A stretch of DNA of 64,000 nt from Streptomyces sp. DSM 110735 (GTDB taxonomy: Bacteria; Actinomycetota; Actinomycetes; Streptomycetales; Streptomycetaceae): positions 248,001 through 312,000 of the forward strand of contig NZ_JACYHF010000006.1 of the NCBI RefSeq assembly GCF_016482685.1. Reading direction: 5' to 3'. Under the pieces are notes generated by a model. It worked only from the letters and a program-made list of their open reading frames with translations, did not search any database and was not told the origin of the DNA. Positions within the stretch are counted from its first letter, which is position 1. Every line of letters begins with the position of its first letter. Positions 50,241 to 59,284 of this stretch are shown here, in pieces. The position numbers and the translations under genes are program-made.

Positions 50241-51353
50241 GTGCCTGCCACTCGCGTACCGCTCCCCCGCCGGGCTCTCCCCGTGCTCGCCGTACTTCCC
50301 CTGCTGGCCCTCGCCGCCTGCGGTTACGGCTCCGAGGCGGCCAAGGACGACTCCGCCCAGAAGGTCGCCGCCGGGGCGAAGAAGATCGACGGTCTCGACA
50401 CCGTGAAGATCGGCTACTTCGGCAACCTCACCCACGCGACCGCCCTGGTGGGCCGGGACCGGGGCACCTTCCAGAAGGAACTGGGCGCCACCAAGGCGCA
50501 GTACGCCACCTTCAACGCGGGTCCCTCCGAGATCGAGGCGCTCAACTCGGGCTCCATCGACATCGGCTGGATCGGTCCGTCCCCGGCGATCAACGGCTGG
50601 ACCAAGTCCGGCGGCAAGTCCCTGAAGATCGTCGGCGGTTCGGCGTCCGGCGGGGTCAAGCTGGTCGTGAACCCCAAGAAGGTGAAGTCCCTCAAGGACG
50701 TCAAGGGCAAGAAGATCGCCACCCCGCAGTTGGGCAACACCCAGGACGTGGCGTTCCTCAACTGGGCGGCGGAGCAGGGCTGGAAGGTCGACGCGCAGAG
50801 CGGCAAGGGTGACGTCACCGTGGTCCGCAGCGACAACAAGGTGACCCCGGACGCCTTCAAGAACGGCTCGATCGACGGCGCCTGGGTGCCGGAGCCGACC
50901 GCGTCGAAGCTGGTCGCGGAGGGCGGCAAGGTGCTGCTCGACGAGTCCGACCTGTGGCCGGACAAGAAGTTCGTGATCACCAACATCATCGTGTCGCAGA
51001 AGTTCCTCAAGGCTCACCCGAAGGCCGTCGAGGCGGTGCTGCGCGCCTCGGTGCGCACCAACAAGTGGATCAACGCCCACCCGGACGAGGCGAAGGCGGC
51101 GGCGAACAAGCAGTTGGAGGCGGACTCCGGCAAGGCGCTGCCCGCCGAGATCCTCGACCCGGCGTGGAAGTCGATCCAGGTCACCGACGACCCCCTGGCG
51201 GCGACCCTGAACACCGAGGCGGACCACGCGGTCAAGGCGGGTCTGCTGCAGAAGCCCGCCCTCAAGGGGATCTACGACCTGACGATCCTCAACAAGGTCC
51301 TCGGCGCCGAGGGCGAGCCCAAGGTCGACGCCGCCGGTCTCGGCACGAGCTGA
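50241..51353 (+). CDS. ssuA: Sulfonate/taurine ABC transporter substrate-binding lipoprotein
   Basis: A 370-residue protein from GTG 50241 with a basic start, a hydrophobic core and lipobox LAAC, so it should be anchored outside the membrane. The mature part has the SsuA/THI5-like fold: VKIGYFGNLTHATALVG, FNAGPSEIEALNSGSIDIGWIGPSPAING and GAWVPEPTASKLV. It should bind aliphatic sulfonates or taurine, although sulfate-type ligands cannot be excluded. The sulfur operon context supports organosulfur uptake. Confidence 0.88.
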   Translation: MPATRVPLPRRALPVLAVLPLLALAACGYGSEAAKDDSAQKVAAGAKKIDGLDTVKIGYFGNLTHATALVGRDRGTFQKELGATKAQYATFNAGPSEIEALNSGSIDIGWIGPSPAINGWTKSGGKSLKIVGGSASGGVKLVVNPKKVKSLKDVKGKKIATPQLGNTQDVAFLNWAAEQGWKVDAQSGKGDVTVVRSDNKVTPDAFKNGSIDGAWVPEPTASKLVAEGGKVLLDESDLWPDKKFVITNIIVSQKFLKAHPKAVEAVLRASVRTNKWINAHPDEAKAAANKQLEADSGKALPAEILDPAWKSIQVTDDPLAATLNTEADHAVKAGLLQKPALKGIYDLTILNKVLGAEGEPKVDAAGLGTS

Positions 51354-51388
51354 CCCGGAAACCCGACGATTCCCAGGAGGTGACGACC

Positions 51389-52168
51389 ATGGCCACCACC
51401 CTCGCCAAGGCCGGACCGGCGACCGAGTACGCCGCCCGCCTCGAGCACGTATCGAAGTCCTTCGACGGCCCCGGCGGGCAGCAGCCCGTCCTCGACGACA
51501 TCAGCCTCGACGTCGCGCCGGGCGAGTTCGTCACCCTCCTGGGAGCCTCGGGCTGCGGCAAGTCCACGCTGCTGAACCTGGTGGCGGGCCTGGACCGGCC
51601 CACCGCCGGGTCCATCGCGACGGACGGGCGCCCCGCCCTGATGTTCCAGGAGCACGCGCTCTTCCCCTGGCTCACGGCGGGCAAGAACATCGAACTCGCC
51701 CTGAAACTGCGGGGCGTTCCCAAGTCCGACCGACGTGACCGGGCCGAGGAGCTGCTGGGTCTGGTCCGGCTGAACGGCGCGTACGGCAAGCGGGTGCACG
51801 AGCTGTCCGGCGGTATGCGCCAGCGGGTGGCGCTCGCCCGCGCGCTGGCGCAGGAGAGCGGTCTGCTGCTGATGGACGAGCCGTTCGCCGCGCTCGACGC
51901 CATCACGCGGGACGTCCTGCACGACGAGCTGACCCGCATCTGGGCGGAGACCGGACTGTCGGTGCTGTTCGTGACGCACAACGTGCGCGAGGCGGTACGG
52001 CTCGCGCAGCGCGTGGTGCTGCTGTCCTCGCGCCCCGGCCGGGTGGCCCGCGAGTGGACGGTGGACATCCCGCAGCCGCGCCGCATCGAGGACGCCCCCG
52101 TGGCGGAACTGTCCCTGGAGATCACCGAAGTACTGCGGGGGGAGATCAGCCGCCATGGCAGGCACTGA
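51389..52168 (+). CDS. ssuB: Sulfonate ABC transporter ATPase
   Basis: The 259-residue protein has Walker A LLGASGCGKSTLLNLV, Q-loop LMFQEHALFPW, signature LSGGMRQRVALARAL, Walker B LLLMDEPFAALDA and H-loop VLFVTHNVREAV, all intact. It belongs to the NrtD/SsuB group. AGGAGG stands 7 bases before ATG. It overlaps the permease gene by 14 bases. Confidence 0.92.
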   Translation: MATTLAKAGPATEYAARLEHVSKSFDGPGGQQPVLDDISLDVAPGEFVTLLGASGCGKSTLLNLVAGLDRPTAGSIATDGRPALMFQEHALFPWLTAGKNIELALKLRGVPKSDRRDRAEELLGLVRLNGAYGKRVHELSGGMRQRVALARALAQESGLLLMDEPFAALDAITRDVLHDELTRIWAETGLSVLFVTHNVREAVRLAQRVVLLSSRPGRVAREWTVDIPQPRRIEDAPVAELSLEITEVLRGEISRHGRH

Positions 52169-53057
52169 GACCACGACGACCACTCCCGAGCCCAAGACCA
52201 CCGGCGACGGCGGCGTCGAGGCGGGTCTGGACGCGCTGGAAACGGCGGGCACCACCCGGCCGCCGCTGCGCCGGACCCTGACCGCCAAGGTCCTGCCGCC
52301 CGTCACCGCGGTGCTGCTGGTCCTGGTGGTGTGGCAGGCGCTGGTGACCTTCAAGGTCGTCGACGACCCGACCAAGCTGCCCCCGCCGTCGGCGGTGTGG
52401 CACGTCGTCCAGCACGACTGGCTGGAGGGCAAGCTCCTCGGCTACATCTGGACCAGCGTTTCGCGCGGGCTGCTCGGCTTCCTCCTCGCCCTGGTCATCG
52501 GCACCCCGCTGGGGCTGCTGGTGGCGCGGGTGGGGTTCGTCCGGGCGGCCATCGGCCCGATCCTGTCCGGGCTCCAGTCGCTGCCCTCGGTGGCGTGGGT
52601 GCCGCCCGCCGTGATGTGGCTGGGTCTGAACAACTCGATGATGTACGCCGTGATCCTGCTCGGCGCGGTCCCCTCCATCGCCAACGGACTGGTGTCCGGG
52701 GTGGACCAGGTGCCCCCGCTGTTCCTGCGCGCGGGCCGCACCATGGGCGCCTCGGGGCTGCGCGGGGTCTGGCACGTCCTGCTGCCCGCCGCCCTGCCCG
52801 GCTATGTCGCCGGGATGAAGCAGGGCTGGGCGTTCGCCTGGCGCTCGCTCATGGCGGCGGAGATCATCGCGTCCTTCCCCGATCTGGGCGTCGGTCTCGG
52901 CCAGTTGCTGGAGAACGGCCGCAACGCCCTCGACATGGCCATGGTGTTCGAGGCCATCCTGCTGATCCTGTTCGTCGGCATCGCGATCGACCTGCTGCTC
53001 TTCAGTCCGCTGGAGCGGTGGGTGCTGCGCAGCCGCGGCCTGCTGGTGAAGAGCTGA
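52155..53057 (+). CDS. ssuC: Sulfonate ABC transporter permease
   Basis: This 300-residue protein has about six membrane segments after a 45-residue cytoplasmic Thr-rich N-terminus. The conserved EAA-like loop is GRTMGASGLRGVWHVLLPAALPGYVAGMKQGWAFAWRSLMAAEI. It forms the channel with SsuB and SsuA. It is separated by 6 bases from the chelatase gene. Confidence 0.92.
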   Translation: MAGTETTTTTPEPKTTGDGGVEAGLDALETAGTTRPPLRRTLTAKVLPPVTAVLLVLVVWQALVTFKVVDDPTKLPPPSAVWHVVQHDWLEGKLLGYIWTSVSRGLLGFLLALVIGTPLGLLVARVGFVRAAIGPILSGLQSLPSVAWVPPAVMWLGLNNSMMYAVILLGAVPSIANGLVSGVDQVPPLFLRAGRTMGASGLRGVWHVLLPAALPGYVAGMKQGWAFAWRSLMAAEIIASFPDLGVGLGQLLENGRNALDMAMVFEAILLILFVGIAIDLLLFSPLERWVLRSRGLLVKS

Positions 53058-53063
53058 AGTCCC

Positions 53064-53804
53064 ATGTTCCACACGCCCGTTCTCCTCGTCGTCGCCCACG
53101 GCAGCCGTGATCCGCGGCACGCCGCGACCGTGCACGCGCTGGTGGCGCGCGTCCGTGCGCTGCGGCCGGGACTGCACGTGGAGACGGGCTTCCTGGACTT
53201 CAACACCCCCTCGGTGAGCGAGGTGCTGGAGTCGCTGGCCGCGCGCGGGGTGCGGGACGTGGTGGCGCAGCCGCTGCTGCTGACCCGCGCCTTCCACGCG
53301 AAGGCTGACATCCCGGCGGTCCTGCGGGAGGCACCGCCGGGTCTGCGGATCCGCCAGGCAGAGGTGCTCGGACCGTCGCCGCTGCTGATCGGGGCGCTGG
53401 AGCGCCGCCTGTACGAGGCGGGTGTCCGGCGCGCCGACCGGGCGGCGACCGGGGTGGTGCTGGCCTCGGCCGGGTCCTCGGACCCGGAGGCGCGCGCGGT
53501 GATCGACCGCATGGCGCGGGAATGGCGGCGCACCGGCTGGCGCGCCGTGCGACCGGCGTACGCCTCCGCCGCCCTGCCGCGCACCGAGGACGCGGTCCGC
53601 GAGCTGCGCGCGCTCGGCTGCGAGCGGGTCGCGGTCGCGCCGTATGTGCTGGCTCCCGGCTTCCTCCCCGACCGCATCGCGCGGGGTGCGGACGGGGCGG
53701 ACGTGCTGGCCGACGTGCTGGGTCCGGCGCCGGAGGTGGCGCGCGTGCTGCTGGAGCGCTACGCCGTGGCGGCTGCCTCGCTCCCGATGCCGGTGGGGGT
53801 CTGA
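53064..53804 (+). CDS. Sirohydrochlorin chelatase (CbiX/SirB-like)
   Basis: The 246-residue protein consists of two CbiX-type halves. The first has VVAHGSRDPRHAATV (catalytic His) and PLLLTRAFHAKADIPAVL, and the second PYVLAPGFLPDRIA. It inserts iron (or cobalt) into sirohydrochlorin. Its place as last gene of the sulfur operon supports iron insertion for the siroheme of SirA. Confidence 0.88.
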   Translation: MFHTPVLLVVAHGSRDPRHAATVHALVARVRALRPGLHVETGFLDFNTPSVSEVLESLAARGVRDVVAQPLLLTRAFHAKADIPAVLREAPPGLRIRQAEVLGPSPLLIGALERRLYEAGVRRADRAATGVVLASAGSSDPEARAVIDRMAREWRRTGWRAVRPAYASAALPRTEDAVRELRALGCERVAVAPYVLAPGFLPDRIARGADGADVLADVLGPAPEVARVLLERYAVAAASLPMPVGV

Positions 53805-53820
53805 GCGGGCGTCCCGCCGG

Positions 53821-54132
53821 TCAGAGCTTGAGCCCGTTGATGAGCCGCTGGGTGTAGGTGAGGCTGCCGGTGCCCGCTCCGGCGCCGATGCTGACCGCCT
53901 CCAGGGCGGAGCGGATGCGACCCCGGTTGGGCGGCAGCCCGTCCTCGGCCGAGAGCTGCAACTCCGCCTCGATCGACTCGCCGTAGCCGACGAGCGCCGG
54001 GTACTCCGCGTGGAGCGCGGCGGTGAGTCCCTCGGCCAGCTCGATCAGGGTCTCCAGTTCGAGCCATCCCCGGGCCGCCGCCTCGTATGCGTACCCGCCG
54101 GGCGTGTTGCCGTGCTGGTCGTACGTGCTCAA
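53821..54132 (-). CDS. Small conserved actinobacterial protein, unknown function
   Basis: A 103-residue soluble, acidic, helical protein (MSTYDQHGNTPGGYAYEAAA to TQRLINGLKL), with no Cys and no membrane segment. The main helices are WLELETLIELAEGLTAALHAEYPAL and RGRIRSALEAVS. It is convergent with the chelatase gene, with a short GCGGG/CCCGC hairpin between (53805-53817). I do not recognise a characterised family. Confidence 0.65.
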   Translation of the reverse strand: MSTYDQHGNTPGGYAYEAAARGWLELETLIELAEGLTAALHAEYPALVGYGESIEAELQLSAEDGLPPNRGRIRSALEAVSIGAGAGTGSLTYTQRLINGLKL

Positions 54133-54415
54133 GACCTGTCCTCACTCCTGATCCGGGACCGTAGACCGACGGTATCGAGACGGCGGGTGCCCGCGCGGGT
54201 TCCGGCCACGGGATCGGGGGCCGGAAACAGGGTGGGGGCAGGCCGAAAACCGATGCCGCCCGTCACCGTGCGCCATGTGTCCAGCGGCTTTCGGTGCCCG
54301 TCCTCACCCTTCACTCTCGTACCGTGACGCCCGGGCGTCGACTATCGGCCAACCTCATTCCGCAGGCGTGGGGTTGACATCTCGGCTCTGACATGCCCGC
54401 AACGACGCGGCACGC

Positions 54416-54964
54416 TCACTCCGCCGTCAGCTCCACCAGCTTGCGCACGGTGTTCCAGTTGCGGGAGGTGGCGATCAGCCCCTTGGTGACGCGCGGCCGG
54501 GACAGCACCTCGGCGAGCTTGCTGCGACCGAGACCGTCCGGGGCGTAGAGGTAGAGGCAGCGGTCGCCGAGGCGGAAGTCCTCGGGGAGGTACGCGGTTT
54601 GGTCGATCCCCGCGAAGCGGTCGGAGCTGACCGGCTCGGAGAAGTAGGTGAGGTGGAGCTGCTTCGGGGCGAGTTGGTCCGCCGGGAAGGGGCAGGCGTC
54701 GGCCACGGCGCTCAGATAGGCGTGGTCGCGCACGATCACGTCGACGGAGAAGCCGAAGTGTTCGCGGATGGTTTTGCTCAACTCGGCTTCCAGAGTGGTC
54801 TCTTCACGAGTCTCGGTGCTGAACACCGCCTGGCCGCTCTGGAGATGGGTCCGTACGCCGTCGTAGCCGAGGGCGGTCAGGAGCGTGCGCAGGTCGGCCA
54901 TCGGGACCTTCCTGGCGCCCCCGACGTTGATGCCGCGCAGCAGCGCCGCGTAGGTCGTCGTCAT
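54416..54964 (-). CDS. DUF1697 family protein
   Basis: The 182-residue protein begins MTTTYAALLRGINVGG, the diagnostic DUF1697 start, and continues with MADLRTLLTALGYDGVRTHLQSGQAVFST. The fold resembles ferredoxin-like domains, and no biochemical role is established. ATG 54964 follows GGTGGGCGG. It is transcribed alone; the preceding 283 bases to 54132 show no gene. Confidence 0.9.
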   Translation of the reverse strand: MTTTYAALLRGINVGGARKVPMADLRTLLTALGYDGVRTHLQSGQAVFSTETREETTLEAELSKTIREHFGFSVDVIVRDHAYLSAVADACPFPADQLAPKQLHLTYFSEPVSSDRFAGIDQTAYLPEDFRLGDRCLYLYAPDGLGRSKLAEVLSRPRVTKGLIATSRNWNTVRKLVELTAE

Positions 54965-55151
54965 CCGCCCACCGTAAAGGGCCGTCGTGCCCCGTGGGGG
55001 TGGGCACGACGGCCATGGACCGGCAGGACCGGTACGTCGGAACTCTCGCGGATCGAGCGGGCCCGGATCAACTCCTACACGCGGCTGTGACTTGTTCAAC
55101 AAGTTTTTGTCATCGCAAAGTGGATCTACGAAGGGCGGATCGGACACCGCG

Positions 55152-56438
55152 TCAGCGCTGGTAGCGGGCGAGAACGAGGTTGCCGTCCCGTTCCAGTCGG
55201 CGACGCAGTTCGGAAAGGTCGATCGAGCCGGAGTAGTACTCCTGGTACGCCGGGGTGGCCACCTTGTCCTTCCACTCCGGGTAGCCGCGCACGGACTGCG
55301 CCGGGGCGGGGCGGAGGTGGGCGGCGAGGGCGGTGCCGGTGGACCAGCCGTTCTTCCGGGTGTGCAGGGCGGGGTCCTTCAGGGCGTGCGTGCCGGTGGG
55401 CAGCATCCAGTCGCCGAGGGCGAGGCGGACCATGTTGCGCGGGCGCAGCAGGAAGTCGAGGAAGGCGGCAGCCTCCTTCTTGTGCGGGCAGTCGGCGGCG
55501 ATGGACAGGGTCTGCGGGCTGACGCCCTGGGTGAGCCCGTTCGCCCCGGCGGGCGCGGGCAGCACCTCCCAGTCGAAGCCCTTGGGAGCCTGGAGCGCGA
55601 CCTGCTGGCGGTAGGAGAAGCCGAGCGGGACCATGGCGTACTTGCCGCCGAAGAAGCCGGGCAGCGTGTCGGAGCCGCCGCTGCCGAGGGTCGAGGCGGG
55701 GGCGCTGTGGTCGACGGCGACCTGGTCGTGGACGGTGCGGGGTACGACGGCGTCGCCGGACCCGAACCGCACGCTCACCTTGCCGTCCGCGCCCTGGTGG
55801 AACAGGCGCCCGCCCGCCGAGAGCGAGAGGTTGAGCGTCGCCGAGACGGGCTCCTTGAGCGGCCAGGCCACGCCGTACGTGCCGTGCCCGCTGAGCTTCT
55901 TGGTGACCGTCCTGAACTCCGTCCAGGTCCAGGGGTGTTCGGGCGTCGGCACGCGCACCTTCGCCGTGCGCAGCCACTTCGCGTTGGCGATCAGCACCCT
56001 GGGCTCCTGCAGGAAGGGCACGCCGTAGACGCCGTCCCCGAAGCGTGCCGTGTCCCAACTGCTCTGCGGGATGTCGGACTTGAGGCGGGAGGACAGCAGT
56101 CCGGTGAGGTCCGCGAGGTAGCCGCCGTGGGCGAAGTCGGCCAGGTCGTCGGAGGCGTCGTGGATGACGTCGGGAGCCTCGCCGCCCTCGAAGGAGGTGA
56201 GCAACTGGTCGTGGACCGAGTCCCAACTGCCCTGGACGTACTCGACCTTCACGCGGGTGTGGCTCGCGTTCCACTCCCGGACCAGTTTCTTGGTGGCGGC
56301 GACGGACTCGGGCTGCCAGGCGAGGGACTGGAAGCGCAGCACGATCCTGCCGTCGCCGCCCGCCCTGCCGGAGGAGCAGCCCGCGAGCAGCAGGAGAAGC
56401 ACGACGGCGGTCGCGGCGATCCTGGTACGCACCGGCAT
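55152..56438 (-). CDS. ABC sugar transporter substrate-binding lipoprotein
   Basis: The 428-residue lipoprotein has a signal ending in LLLLAGC. The mature sequence is of the CUT1 (family 1) sugar-binding type: FQSLAWQPESVAATKKLVREWNASH, GEAPDVIHDASDDLADFAHGGYLADLTGLL, and DCPHKKEAAAFLDFLLRPRN. It is the last gene of a three-gene operon; its ATG overlaps the permease stop by ATGA. The sugar is unknown. No glycosidase or LacI regulator is adjacent. Confidence 0.9.
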   Translation of the reverse strand: MPVRTRIAATAVVLLLLLAGCSSGRAGGDGRIVLRFQSLAWQPESVAATKKLVREWNASHTRVKVEYVQGSWDSVHDQLLTSFEGGEAPDVIHDASDDLADFAHGGYLADLTGLLSSRLKSDIPQSSWDTARFGDGVYGVPFLQEPRVLIANAKWLRTAKVRVPTPEHPWTWTEFRTVTKKLSGHGTYGVAWPLKEPVSATLNLSLSAGGRLFHQGADGKVSVRFGSGDAVVPRTVHDQVAVDHSAPASTLGSGGSDTLPGFFGGKYAMVPLGFSYRQQVALQAPKGFDWEVLPAPAGANGLTQGVSPQTLSIAADCPHKKEAAAFLDFLLRPRNMVRLALGDWMLPTGTHALKDPALHTRKNGWSTGTALAAHLRPAPAQSVRGYPEWKDKVATPAYQEYYSGSIDLSELRRRLERDGNLVLARYQR

Positions 56439-57271
56439 CAGCTCTTCACCGCCCCGGCGAGCAGACCGCCCGAGAGCCGCTTCTGGACCAGCGCGAAGAA
56501 CGCCAGGGAGGGCAGGGTGGCGAGGAAGGCGGCGGCGGCGAGCGGTCCTAGGTCCGCGACGCCCTCGGCGCCGATGAAGTGGGTGAGCACGACCGGCAGG
56601 GTCTGCTTTCCGGGGCTCTTGAGCAGGACGAGCGCGAAGAAGAACTCGTTCCAGGCGGTGACGAACGCGAAGAGCGCCGTCGCCACGATCCCCGGCGCGA
56701 GCAGCGGCGCCGTCACCGACACCAGCGTCCGCACCCGCCCGGCGCCGTCCACGGCCGCCGCCTCCTCCAACTCGACCGGCACCGAACGCATTTGCCCGAC
56801 CAGCAGCCACAGCGCGAAGGGCAGCGACCACACCACGTAGACCAGCACGAGCCCGGGCGCCGAGTCGATCAGCCGCAGCTTTCTGAGCAGCAGGAACAGC
56901 GGGATGATCAGCAGCACGAAGGGGAACGCCTGGCTGACCACCACCCAGCCGGTCGCCGCGCGGGAGAGCAGCCCGGGGCGCCGGGCGATCACGTACGCCA
57001 TCGGGGTGGCGATCAGTACGGCGACGACGGCGGTCACGAGCGCCACGAGCAGGGAGGTCAATGCCGCGTGTGCCAGGGGCTGTTCGTCCAGGGCGCGGCG
57101 GAAGTTGGCGAGGGTGGGGTGGCGCGGGATCCAGGTGGGGTGCAGGGAGGCCAGTTCGCGCGGCGGCTTGAAGGCGGTGGAGAGGAGCCAGAGCAGCGGG
57201 AAGGCCAGGAAGACCAGATAGGCGAGCAGAGCCGCGTACTGGGCGGCGCGCGCGGCGGGGCGGGTCCTCAT
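56438..57271 (-). CDS. ABC sugar transporter permease (MalG-like)
   Basis: A 277-residue permease with about six membrane segments and the EAA loop VELEEAAAVDGAGRVRTLVSVTAPLLAPGIVATALFAFVTAWNEFFFALVL. The NEF-like ending of that region is typical of the MalG partner. It overlaps both neighbours by ATGA. No ATPase is encoded; the common MsiK-type multi-sugar ATPase elsewhere would be expected to energise it. Confidence 0.92.
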   Translation of the reverse strand: MRTRPAARAAQYAALLAYLVFLAFPLLWLLSTAFKPPRELASLHPTWIPRHPTLANFRRALDEQPLAHAALTSLLVALVTAVVAVLIATPMAYVIARRPGLLSRAATGWVVVSQAFPFVLLIIPLFLLLRKLRLIDSAPGLVLVYVVWSLPFALWLLVGQMRSVPVELEEAAAVDGAGRVRTLVSVTAPLLAPGIVATALFAFVTAWNEFFFALVLLKSPGKQTLPVVLTHFIGAEGVADLGPLAAAAFLATLPSLAFFALVQKRLSGGLLAGAVKS

Positions 57272-58188
57272 TGTTCCTCGCCCCCGCGCAGCCGACCGGC
57301 GAGGAACACCGCGAGCAGGACCGAGATCACCGCGACCATCACGCATCCCATCGCCGCCGCGTAGCCGAACTGGCCGTAGCGGAACGCCTCTTCGTAGGCG
57401 AACAGCATCGGCAGCCGGGTGCGGCCGCCCGGTCCGCCGCCGGTGAGGACGTACACCAGGGCGAAGGCGTTGAAGTTCCAGATCAGGTTGAGCGAGGTGA
57501 TGGCGAGGGCGACGGGTCTGATCGCGGGCCAGGTGACCGCCCGGAAGCGGCGCCAGGCGCCCGCGCCGTCCACGGCGGCGGCCTCGCGCAGTTCGCGGGG
57601 CACGTTCTGGAGTCCGGCGAGCAGGGCGACGGTGGTGCGGGGCATCCCGGCCCAGACGCCGACGACGATGACGGCGGGCAGCGCGGTGGTGAGGGTGCCG
57701 AGCCAGTCGCGCCCGCCGCCGAGTCCGAGGTCGCGCAGCGTCTCGTTGAGGACGCCCGCGTCCGGGTTGTAGACCAGGCGCCACATGACGCCGACGGCGA
57801 CCTCGGGCATGGCCCACGGGACGATCGCCAGCGCCCGGGCGAGGCGACGCAGCCGCAGGTCCTGGTCGAGCAGCAGGGCGAGTCCGAGTGCCAGCAGGAA
57901 CTGGGGCACGGTCACGCCGACGGCCCACAGCAGCCCGATGCGGAAGGACTCCCAGAACAGGGTGTCGTGCAGCAGGTCCTGGAAGTTGAGGACGCCGGTC
58001 CAGCGGGTGGCGGCGGTGCGCCCCGACTGCGCGTCGGTGAAGGCGAGCAGGATGCCGTAGAGCAGCGGACCGACGCTGAGCAGCAGGATCGGGATCAGGG
58101 CGGGCAGCACCAGGAACCAGGCGCCGTGGTCGCGGGCGGGCGCGAGGCGCGCGTTCCGCCGTGCGGCCGCCTCGGCCACCGTCGTCAT
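57268..58188 (-). CDS. ABC sugar transporter permease (MalF-like)
   Basis: A 306-residue permease starting at ATG 58188 (MTTVAEAAARRNARL). The EAA loop reads VPRELREAAAVDGAGAWRRFRAVTWPAIRPVALAITSLNLIWNFNAFALVYVLTGGGP, with the glycine-rich end seen in MalF/UgpA types. It is first gene of the importer operon. An ATG 16 codons upstream (58236) is the alternative start. A palindrome lies in the divergent promoter region. Confidence 0.92.
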   Translation of the reverse strand: MTTVAEAAARRNARLAPARDHGAWFLVLPALIPILLLSVGPLLYGILLAFTDAQSGRTAATRWTGVLNFQDLLHDTLFWESFRIGLLWAVGVTVPQFLLALGLALLLDQDLRLRRLARALAIVPWAMPEVAVGVMWRLVYNPDAGVLNETLRDLGLGGGRDWLGTLTTALPAVIVVGVWAGMPRTTVALLAGLQNVPRELREAAAVDGAGAWRRFRAVTWPAIRPVALAITSLNLIWNFNAFALVYVLTGGGPGGRTRLPMLFAYEEAFRYGQFGYAAAMGCVMVAVISVLLAVFLAGRLRGGEEQ

Positions 58189-58264
58189 GGCATCAGCCCC
58201 CGTCAGCCCCTTTGCCCCCAGGATTGGCGTGTTCATGGTTGCGAAGGGGCGCCATCGCGTCAAG

Positions 58265-58282
58265 GGACCGCGCACACGGTCC
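58265..58282. promoter_or_regulatory. Palindrome GGACCG-N6-CGGTCC between sugar importer and APH gene
   Basis: Perfect 6-base arms lie about 80 bases before the first importer gene and about 100 before the APH-type kinase gene, in their shared divergent promoter region. It could be an operator; a hairpin is possible. There is no local regulator gene. Confidence 0.3.
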
Positions 58283-58377
58283 GACCTGTGCGAATGCGAG
58301 ACTGACCGGAGAACGGGGCGCACGGCACCCGGCACAAGCACAAGCACAGACTCGGGAACGGGACACGGAGGCGGACG

Positions 58378-59241
58378 ATGGACGAGGCGCGGGCGCGGGA
58401 CGTACTGGCCGAGGCGAAGGTGCTGCCCGGCCCGGCGCGGGACGCGCGGCTCCTCGCCCTCGGCGAGAACGCCGTCTTCGCCGCCGGTGACCTCGTGGTC
58501 AAGGTCGGCCGCGACGAGAGCCTGCTGGAGCGCGCCCGGCGCGAGCTGGCGGTCGCGGGCTGGCTGGCCGGGGAGGGCGTACCGGCGGTGCGCGCGGCGG
58601 AGCCCGAGCCGCTGCTCGTGGAAGGGCACCCGGTGACCGTGTGGCACCGGCTGCCCGACGCCGTGCGCCCGGCCGAGCCCGAGGATCTGGCGCGGCTGCT
58701 GCGGATCGTGCACGCGCTGCCCGCGCCGCCGGTCGCGCTGCCGCCCCGCGCGCTGCTGGGCGGGGTGGAGCGCTGGCTGCGGCTCGCGGGCGACGCGATC
58801 GACCCGGCGGACGCGGAGTATCTGCGGGCGCGGCGCGACGGCTTCGCCCCGGCGGCGGCAGCGCTGACCCCGCACCTGACGCCCGGTCCGATCCACGGCG
58901 ACGCGCTGCCGCGCAATGTGCACATCGGCCCCGATGGACCGGTCCTGGTCGACCTGGAGACCTTCTCCGCCGACCTGCGCGAGCACGACCTCGTGGTGAT
59001 GGCCCTCTCCCGGGACCGCTACGGGCTGCCCGCCGAGAAGTACGACGCCTTCACCGAGGCGTACGGCTGGGACGTGCGCGCGTGGGAGGGCTGCTCGGTG
59101 CTGCGCGGCGCCCGGGAGACCGCGAGCTGCGCCTGGGTGGCCCAGCACGCGCCCGCCAACCCCAAGGCGCTGGCGGAGTTCGAGCGCCGGGTGGCGTCGC
59201 TGCGGGACGGGGACGAGTCGGTGCGCTGGTACCCCTTCTGA
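58378..59241 (+). CDS. APH-family (aminoglycoside phosphotransferase-like) kinase
   Basis: The 287-residue protein has the APH fold: VFAAGDLVVKVGRDESLL (ATP-binding Lys), the catalytic loop IHGDALPRNVH and metal-binding VLVDLETF. The family phosphorylates aminoglycosides, choline, homoserine, fructosamines and other small molecules. Divergent from an ABC sugar importer, it may phosphorylate an imported sugar or derivative, but no sequence feature fixes the substrate. ACGGAGGCGGACG precedes the ATG. Confidence 0.85.
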   Translation: MDEARARDVLAEAKVLPGPARDARLLALGENAVFAAGDLVVKVGRDESLLERARRELAVAGWLAGEGVPAVRAAEPEPLLVEGHPVTVWHRLPDAVRPAEPEDLARLLRIVHALPAPPVALPPRALLGGVERWLRLAGDAIDPADAEYLRARRDGFAPAAAALTPHLTPGPIHGDALPRNVHIGPDGPVLVDLETFSADLREHDLVVMALSRDRYGLPAEKYDAFTEAYGWDVRAWEGCSVLRGARETASCAWVAQHAPANPKALAEFERRVASLRDGDESVRWYPF

Positions 59242-59284
59242 GCCCGGCGCCCTCGGGTACCGGACCGGCTCGGACCAAGTCGGC

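Noticed and set aside
56579..58305. Plus-strand frames opposite the ABC permease genes
   Set aside because: Gln/Asp/Gly-rich shadows; the minus-strand proteins have permease EAA loops.
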